Assembly: GCA_000818945.1 (NCBI GenBank)
Contig: KN805371.1
Coordinates: 248,001 to 312,000 of the forward strand
DNA length: 64,000 nt
Source of the DNA: Schizochytrium sp. CCTCC M209059
Taxonomy: Eukaryota; Sar; Bigyra; Thraustochytrida; Thraustochytriidae
Direction: 5' to 3'
The notes below the pieces were generated by a model. It saw nothing but the letters and a program-made list of their open reading frames with translations. It made no database searches and was not told the origin of the DNA. A program made the position numbers and the translations under genes. This document shows, in pieces, positions 58,402 through 64,000 of this stretch; position 1 is the first letter of the stretch, and every line of letters begins with the position of its first letter.

Positions 58402-58764
58402 AAACTATTTGGCCCAGGATGTAGGGCCTAGTCTCGCTTATAGGACATGAAACGGCGCGCGAGCCGAATGGTCAGTGTTTCCTTTGATAGATAGGATGCA
58501 CGCAATTGCTCAAGGAGGGTGGCTGCTGATGAGACTTGAAATATGGGACAGCAAACCATGCACATGCACAATTGTGGGCGATGCGGTTTAAAATGTCCAA
58601 ATCTTACCTTGATGTGCTTTCCGGGGGGAAGAAGTCGTTGGATTATTTTAGATAAAAATAAGAAGACATGATGAGTAACGAGAAGAAGCAAACCGCGAAT
58701 AGGGAAGTTAAAGATGACATGGCCATCCCCATTTTCTCACATCCTTTCTTACTTCCTCATTCGT
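58402..58764. other. Convergent intergenic, no feature seen
   Basis: Ordinary mixed-composition sequence between the stop codons of the unrecognised gene and STN1. Confidence 0.6.
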
Positions 58765-60123
58765 TTACTTTTCACTTTCTGCAGGAGATACAAGACGAAA
58801 TCGACGTCTGTTCGGCTCGTAAACATCACCCATGCCTTGTAAGCGCGAGAGCGCAGACTCGACCACCTCTTGCGCTACATAACGGAGACGCTCATCCTCA
58901 TGAAGGGTCTTGATTAGGTCATACATGGATACGCCTTCTTCGCGATCAAAGCGGTCAAGGACCAAAAGAATAGCAGGTATGACCAGAAAATCTTCTGAAA
59001 TCAGCCCATATAAGTCCTTGACATGATATAGCTTGCCACTCTTTAAAAGGCGTCCGAGTGCACCATTGAGGAATTTTCGTGTCTCTTCAGGGCGGAAACC
59101 CGTTCGGCGCTGCGCCTCCCGCCAAACAGAGTCTGCCTCGACAAAGTCGCGCAGCGTATAGAATGACTCGTCTGCAATTGTTTTACCGGCCCCCGCCTTG
59201 GCCTGGGAAGCGCGTTCGCGTTCCTGAACAAAGTGGATGAGAAGGTCGCCCAAGACCGTCTCTGTGCGTTCAGCAATCTCTGACACCGAGGTATCGCCCT
59301 GCGACCCTCCCTCGAGTCCTTGCGATGATCTCGAAAAGTGTTGTTTCCATGAGGATAGAAACGAGGCGTCACACGGACGAGAGTACATGTTTTCCGTGAG
59401 GCTCTTGGCACGGGCAAAGTGTAAAAGCTCGGCGTTAGGATCAGAAATGCACTCCATGGTTGTCACAATCAGCTCGCGAGTCCACACGCCGTGGTCCGAT
59501 GCCTTATTGTTGATTGTGTCTTTGTTCTCATTGGGTAAAGGGGGTACCTTCGTCGACGCACCGGTCGATAAGTCGCTGTCCAAGTCATTAACAAATGGAT
59601 CGAGACGAAGCTTTCCGAGAACGCGTACGCGCGAGCCAAGCGTTGGACGCAGATGTGAAATACTTGTCTGTACGCTTATGCGCAGCGTGCTCATAGCTGT
59701 AGTATTCTTGCGCCAGTCTACGCAGTCGATGACTCCCGTCCCATCATCCACGGCATATTTGACAACGTGTTCTCGCACATCAGTCCGCACAATGATGCCA
59801 AGGATTTCTGCGCGTGAAATAGGGTGAAGATCTGCTAAAATATGGTCGCAGCGCGTGAGCGCATCGCGCTTAAGAGCATGGATTTGGGCAATCATGAGCA
59901 CCACGTGACACCAGAACAGCGGGTCGAGGCCCCAGTCATTTGCTTTGGCCAGGACTGTCTTATTCATGCTTTCAATTTTTTCTCGCTTTGCTTCTACAGC
60001 CCCATCTTCGCAATTATCAACTGATTCATTGGCCTCGAGGAGCACATTCTTGTTCCGATGCTCTTGCTCGCTCTTAGAGGACTCACTGTCAGATCTTTGG
60101 CGTTTCAAGGCACCGTCGGCCAT
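58765..60123 (-). CDS. STN1: CST complex subunit STN1 (telomere OB-fold protein)
   Basis: A 452-residue protein from the ATG at 60123 (MADGALKRQRSDSESSKSEQ). The OB-fold starts with GLDPLFWCHVVLMIAQI near residue 57, then HPISRAEILGIIVRTDVREH near 95, the hallmark YAVDDGTGVIDCVDW near 120, GSRVRVLGKLRLDPF near 160, and TMECISDPNAELLHFAR near 215. The C-terminal half (about 280-450) has helix-rich sequence ending in two winged-helix-like segments (YDLIKTLHEDERLRYVAQEV). STN1, with TEN1 and CTC1, forms the RPA-like CST complex that caps telomeres and recruits polymerase alpha for C-strand fill-in. The DDGTG and FWCH motifs make this a confident call. Confidence 0.92.
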   Translation of the reverse strand: MADGALKRQRSDSESSKSEQEHRNKNVLLEANESVDNCEDGAVEAKREKIESMNKTVLAKANDWGLDPLFWCHVVLMIAQIHALKRDALTRCDHILADLHPISRAEILGIIVRTDVREHVVKYAVDDGTGVIDCVDWRKNTTAMSTLRISVQTSISHLRPTLGSRVRVLGKLRLDPFVNDLDSDLSTGASTKVPPLPNENKDTINNKASDHGVWTRELIVTTMECISDPNAELLHFARAKSLTENMYSRPCDASFLSSWKQHFSRSSQGLEGGSQGDTSVSEIAERTETVLGDLLIHFVQERERASQAKAGAGKTIADESFYTLRDFVEADSVWREAQRRTGFRPEETRKFLNGALGRLLKSGKLYHVKDLYGLISEDFLVIPAILLVLDRFDREEGVSMYDLIKTLHEDERLRYVAQEVVESALSRLQGMGDVYEPNRRRFRLVSPAESEK

Positions 60124-60585
60124 TACTGACTAAATCCAACTACGAACGCGCACGCGTGACGTTGTTATGCATTCGCTACCTTTAATCCTTTTTATCACTC
60201 GGCGGCGCGCCGCCCTACGCGCGCACGCACGCACGCACACACGCACGCCGCGCCGCGCGCCGGCGCTCTTGCTTTTGCTTGCCCATAGGCATTAATTTTT
60301 TGCGCTCAGTGAATTCCGTTTCATGAGTACCGTTCATGAAACCGTTGAACCGATTCAATGCGCAAGGAGAAGAATACAAGTTTTGCATGTAACCATCAAG
60401 ACCGTCTTGGTGCTAATCAACGACCACATGGCGTCCGAGCTTGACCTCGCCAGCCAGACTGCAAAGAAGGGCCGACGCGTGGGGGCGCGTGCGGTGGTGC
60501 TAGCGCGGCGGCGGCGGTGCCGCCGACGTGCGCGCGGCGAAAGGGGGTTTGCGGAAAAGAGCGAAGGTTTTTGCCGCGTACAACG
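60124..60585. promoter_or_regulatory. Shared divergent promoter of STN1 and the XRCC4-like gene
   Basis: 462 bases. At 60198-60266 it has GGCGGCGCGCCGCC, an ACGCACGC alternating run and GCCGCGCCGCGCGCCGGCGC; the GCGCGCC-type arms can pair as a large stem. The alternating purine-pyrimidine tract may adopt Z-form. Bidirectionality is inferred from orientation. Confidence 0.45.
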
Positions 60586-62391
60586 ATGATCTCTAAACTC
60601 GAGGTGCTGCTCTCAAAAGCGCGCGACGCACGGACTCGACCTTACTACTTTGCGGTTCGCCCGCTCCCTGCTGCGACGAGCGCCAGTGCAGCAAGACTTG
60701 CAGAAACAAACGCGTCCGGCACTGATCATGCTGCGCTGCAACGTGTCAAGGTCAGCTTTACAGATGGCGCAGATGAGTTCTGGGAAGGCGTCTTGGAAAA
60801 AAACCATGAGCAGGAGGGCGTCCAGGACCCGGAGGAAGCGACTTCCTTCGTACAGCGTAATCTTGACCGCTTCGACCCATGCGCAAAGATCCCGCTCCGC
60901 TACAAACTGGTCAAGGATCGAAATACGGAAAACTTTACTCTTGATGTGTCCAAGGTGTCTCAAGAAGGCGTCGCGCACCGCCGTGCCCGCGTGCCCCTCG
61001 TGCGCGTGTCAGACCCCGCGGAGGTTTCAAAAGCGCGTAGGCTATTTTTGGACGCCGTCAGCGTGGAACATGCAGCGAAGCGTGCCGCTGCTGCCGAACA
61101 TGTCGAGGAAATGGGGAAACTACGGGCAAACTATGAGATGGCGTTGCGGAATCTGAATGACCTCGCGGATATTGCCCAGCGGCAGCGCGAGGATCTGGTC
61201 CAAAGATTTGCGCAAGTTCTCAACTACAAGAAAGAGGCAATGCGCAAGGCTTTGGCTTCAGGGGTGGGCTTTGGCGGCGATGCTCATGAATTCGATGATC
61301 ACGAAAGCCAGGATGCTCATTCTGAAGCTCTCCGTCACAGTCCAGGCGACAACGAAGACGAAAATGATGACGATGACGATGACGATGAGGATGAGGATGA
61401 CGATGACGATGGCGACGGCAAACTTCCACGCAGCAAAGATCCCCAAGAAAGTTATCAAACAACCTTCGCTAACGCATACGAAACAACAGCAACACAGGTG
61501 TCTCCGTCGCAGAAGCGATCACACGCCTCGCCGCTTCAACGAAATGCCCGCAAGGCCAGTCTGATGGAGCCAGCGGACTCTCAGTCGCCGTCTAAACAGG
61601 CCACAAGACGAACAACTCCAAACCGCGTCAAACGAAGAGTACCATCATCTTCCGCAGCGCTGACGACGCTGACGGGCTCTATGTCGGAAACGACGTCGGG
61701 AACGCAGATGGAGTCTGCGTCGCTCATGCCCTCTTCCCAAACGGTGGATAGCATGCCACCTTGCTTTACGGAAACAACGTCTGACAAGGACCCAGGGCAG
61801 AAACGATACTTTGTCCTGGCGCCCGCGAAAACAACGCGAGAACAAATTTGTATCGGCAAAATCCGCGATTGGCGCAACAAGCGCGTTGTCGCCACAGTGT
61901 GGCGAAAATGGCTCGAGAACAATCCGAAAAGTGTCGACCTGGATGACGTGGATCCATACATCCAAGAAGCGGTGCGCCAGAGCGACGCCGAGCGGGGCCA
62001 AGGTCTGCGCCGCACAATTTCGACACGCGGGAGTTCGCTTCGTCAGAAACGGTCCTTCCCCACGCACAAGGTGTCAGAGGGAACAAACGCGGCGACGAGT
62101 GCCGCAGGATCTGCAGTAAAGAGGCCCAGGGGGGGCTCTGCGAACACTTCGAACCCGAAAACGGACAGCGCTTCGTCCTTTGCTGAACGCGACACCGCCG
62201 TGTCCAAGCAAGCTGCACAAGCAGCGCAGGCCACGCAAGCAACGCAAGCGCAGGGTGGTGATCAGACCAGCCGTACTTCCAAAGTCGGAGGTGCCAAGAC
62301 ATCGCTCCTCCTCTTCGCAAGCTCGCAAGACGAGGACGATGACTGCAGCGACGGTGAGGCCGGTGGCGGCGCCTTTGGCTGGCAAATCTAG
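60586..62391 (+). CDS. XRCC4: XRCC4-type DNA end-joining protein
   Basis: A 601-residue protein from the ATG at 60586 (MISKLEVLLSKARDARTRPY). The head domain has VKVSFTDGADEFWEGVL near 50, matching the XRCC4 LTDG--W-G-V strand, and FTLDVSKVSQEG near 118. SDPAEVSKARRLFLDAV near 145 precedes a coiled coil (about 160-225) that ends in LVQRFAQVLNYKKEAMRKAL, aligning with the XRCC4 segment RF-LVLNEKK. The tail is long and disordered, with an Asp/Glu run (260-290) and Ser/Thr-rich stretches. A folded island FVLAPAKTTREQICIGKIRD near 410 and a Trp-rich patch after it are not in animal XRCC4. XRCC4 dimers hold DNA ligase IV in classical non-homologous end joining. Human XRCC4 is 336 residues, so the extension is large. 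Confidence 0.78.
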   Translation: MISKLEVLLSKARDARTRPYYFAVRPLPAATSASAARLAETNASGTDHAALQRVKVSFTDGADEFWEGVLEKNHEQEGVQDPEEATSFVQRNLDRFDPCAKIPLRYKLVKDRNTENFTLDVSKVSQEGVAHRRARVPLVRVSDPAEVSKARRLFLDAVSVEHAAKRAAAAEHVEEMGKLRANYEMALRNLNDLADIAQRQREDLVQRFAQVLNYKKEAMRKALASGVGFGGDAHEFDDHESQDAHSEALRHSPGDNEDENDDDDDDDEDEDDDDDGDGKLPRSKDPQESYQTTFANAYETTATQVSPSQKRSHASPLQRNARKASLMEPADSQSPSKQATRRTTPNRVKRRVPSSSAALTTLTGSMSETTSGTQMESASLMPSSQTVDSMPPCFTETTSDKDPGQKRYFVLAPAKTTREQICIGKIRDWRNKRVVATVWRKWLENNPKSVDLDDVDPYIQEAVRQSDAERGQGLRRTISTRGSSLRQKRSFPTHKVSEGTNAATSAAGSAVKRPRGGSANTSNPKTDSASSFAERDTAVSKQAAQAAQATQATQAQGGDQTSRTSKVGGAKTSLLLFASSQDEDDDCSDGEAGGGAFGWQI

Positions 62392-62881
62392 CTTACGGCC
62401 CATTCTTCTAAAATAAACTACAGATTCACCACAAATTTACATTTTTGCCAGCTAGGCTTGCCTAGTTCACATTCCACGCCAACGTGAGCACATCCAAAAT
62501 GGTCGTCTTCTACCGTGTTATTTCTCGGTGTGCCCCCTGGTTTATATTCATTGATGATCCAACCTCGACGACACTGACACTGCTTGACTTGTCAATCACC
62601 CCGATCATCAAAAATCCTTCACTAAATAAAAAAACAAAACCACGACGCACCCAAAACCAAAGAAAAGAAAAGAAAAGAAAAGAAAAAGAGCTGCGCGGCA
62701 GAGTGCCGTGCAGCGGCGTTCTGCGGCCGCGCTGGCGTCAGAGAGCCTGCGAGCGGCACAGCCTCTGGATCGCAAGCAACAGGCGCAAGCCTCGATCTTT
62801 GATCGGATTAGCTTAGGTTAGCTTAGCTTCGCTCATAGTCGTCTCAGCACTGGCAGGGTCAGTTGAAGCAGAATAGATAGG
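62392..62881. other. Intergenic with a poly(A)-signal-like site and (AAAAG)n repeat
   Basis: AATAAA at 62412-62417, just after the XRCC4 stop, is a plausible polyadenylation signal. An (AAAAG)n repeat is at 62659-62687 and a GCTTAG repeat (TTAGCTTAGGTTAGCTTAGC) at 62809-62828. No gene is seen. Confidence 0.55.
62659..62687. repeat. (AAAAG)n microsatellite
   Basis: Five AAAAG units, about 195 bases upstream of the last gene. Confidence 0.88.
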
Positions 62882-64000
62882 ATGGACGCCGACATGATGG
62901 ACGCGGACAACGACAACAACTATAACAATACGACGGGAGCCAAGCGCGCGGCGCCAGCCAGCGCGCTCGAAGACGAAGGCACCTCGCAAGGTGAAAACAG
63001 CGTCCCGAGAAGCGACGATGCGGATAGAAAAGGCGCGCTTCGCGCAGAGATGGCGCCGCCGTCTCCAGCACCCTCTCCCGCGCCCTCGACAGCGTCCTTG
63101 GCAGCAGCCTCGACAACGTCTTTGGCAGCTCAATCCACGCCAGATGACGACCCGGGTGAGGTTGAGGCAAAGCGGAGACGCGGAGACCCCGTCGTGCTTG
63201 CTCGTACCGATTCACAGGGCGGCGACCAGGACCTGATGATTATGGGCCAACCTCCGGTCATGGAGATAGGAGAGAGCAATTATTCACCAGCCTTTGGCCA
63301 CGCAAGCAGCAGCACGAGCAGTCGCGCAGGTGCAAACCTCGATCGTGGTGCTGATGGCAAAAGTGTACAAGGTGCAAACGCCGAGCCTACCGACGAGCTT
63401 TTGCAAGAGGTGGCAAATCAATTCTCAACCTTGCTAGATCGCGTCGAAATGCGCTGGCTGCTCGGGATCAAGACGATGATGGCATCTCTGCGCACTCTTT
63501 TGGAGCGCGCCCGCAGCGGCGGACGCCGGGTAATTCGCGTGGATGACTTGCGCTCTACTTGCTTCGAGACTCATTTTGGGACGGTCCTCCGCCTGCTCAT
63601 GGCGATTGGATGGCGGCCTTCCATGTCAAACATGCATGAAATCGAATTTGATGGGCAGCCCGCACGACTTCACGACGGGAGAAGCGCCGTAGACGCTGCG
63701 CTCGGGATTGTGGGGTGGATTGAGGACTGCGTGCGGCTGCGCACCGAGCCGGAGACCAGCTCTCTTTTTGCATCTTCTGCGACCAGCATGACGATGCGCG
63801 TGTACATTGACAAGCGCAGGCGGTCCGTCATATTTCATTTGCCCAGTTCTGCCACGGTGCAGAATCTCTTTGACGCAGTAATTGCCAAGAACCCAGTGGC
63901 CTTGCAACGCAAAAGGTTTGTTTTGTCCATGGCAGCTTTTCAGCCCGCGCATCTCCGGCGCAGTGCGGATGGAGCTCGCACGCTACGGGACGCTGGTGCG
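62882..64000 (+). CDS. PUB/UBX-type ubiquitin-like protein, partial at the window edge
   Basis: An open frame of 373 codons from the ATG at 62882 (MDADMMDADNDNNYNNTTGA) that runs past the window end. Residues 1-165 are disordered (Asp/Asn, then Ala/Pro/Ser repeats, and a basic KRRRGD). Residues about 180-270 resemble a PUB domain: LLGIKTMMASLRTLLERA, then FETHFGTVLRLLMAIGWRPS. Residues 300 onward look like the start of a UBX or ubiquitin fold: TMRVYIDKRRRSVIFHLPSS, ATVQNLFDAVIAKN, FVLSMAAFQP, then TLRDAGA, the usual TL-EAG end. Proteins with PUB plus UBX (UBXN6-like) are cofactors of the AAA ATPase p97/Cdc48. The assignment is moderate; the C-terminus is not visible. Confidence 0.6.
   Translation, partial: MDADMMDADNDNNYNNTTGAKRAAPASALEDEGTSQGENSVPRSDDADRKGALRAEMAPPSPAPSPAPSTASLAAASTTSLAAQSTPDDDPGEVEAKRRRGDPVVLARTDSQGGDQDLMIMGQPPVMEIGESNYSPAFGHASSSTSSRAGANLDRGADGKSVQGANAEPTDELLQEVANQFSTLLDRVEMRWLLGIKTMMASLRTLLERARSGGRRVIRVDDLRSTCFETHFGTVLRLLMAIGWRPSMSNMHEIEFDGQPARLHDGRSAVDAALGIVGWIEDCVRLRTEPETSSLFASSATSMTMRVYIDKRRRSVIFHLPSSATVQNLFDAVIAKNPVALQRKRFVLSMAAFQPAHLRRSADGARTLRDAGA

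Noticed and set aside
1..64000. tRNA, rRNA and other RNA genes
   Set aside because: I looked for T-loop patterns (GGTTCRANYCC) with matching arms and found none. A covariance search was not possible here, so weak RNA genes could be missed.

Overview
This is a eukaryotic nuclear fragment, almost certainly from a stramenopile protist of the labyrinthulomycete (thraustochytrid) type. The lineage is an inference. It rests on long, mostly uninterrupted reading frames, mixed strands with no operons, a few introns of about 105-200 bases with GT..AG ends, moderate GC, and the protein mix: YHYH protein, kinase-PP2C fusion, stramenopile-style TPR protein, GT10 fucosyltransferase and a dynein light chain. 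There is a 207-base run of N at 35688-35894.

Left part (1-22 kb): a secreted YHYH-domain protein (-), a piggyBac-derived protein (+), an SDP1/TGL-type patatin lipase (-), a two-exon protein with two DUF2061 domains (-), a broken or unrecognised gene trace near 12.5 kb (-), a TPR protein with four identical 126-base repeats (-), a frameshifted Myb-type fragment (-), the large subunit of replication protein A (-) and an SRR1-like protein (-).

Middle part (22-49 kb): a PPP4R1-like HEAT protein (+), a membrane-anchored SDR oxidoreductase (+), the RNA-granule protein LSM14/Scd6 (+), a spliced LC8 dynein light chain (+), a spliced VTA1/LIP5 ESCRT cofactor (-), a PH/PH/VASt/VASt sterol-transfer-type membrane protein (-), a kinase-PP2C fusion (+) convergent with a PKA-type kinase (-), a C2HC zinc-finger protein (+) and an SLC12 cation-chloride cotransporter (-). 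The 3' end of the SLC12 gene is duplicated downstream.

Right part (49-64 kb): three small four-helix membrane proteins, a GT10 fucosyltransferase (+), an FCP1/NIF-type HAD phosphatase with a myristoylation motif (-), an unrecognised 545-residue protein (+), the telomere protein STN1 (-) divergent from an XRCC4-type end-joining factor (+), and a PUB/UBX-type protein that runs off the window (+).

The genes do not form one pathway. Local themes are genome maintenance (RPA1, STN1, XRCC4), phospho-signalling (kinase-PP2C, PKA, PPP4R1, FCP1-like) and membrane or lipid biology (patatin lipase, VASt protein, SDR, SLC12, VTA1). Short tandem repeats of 3-5 bases recur in the 5' flanks of several genes. 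Five hidden or broken structures were found by reading across frames: three spliced genes (DUF2061, LC8, VTA1), the Myb frameshift, and the relic near 12.5 kb.
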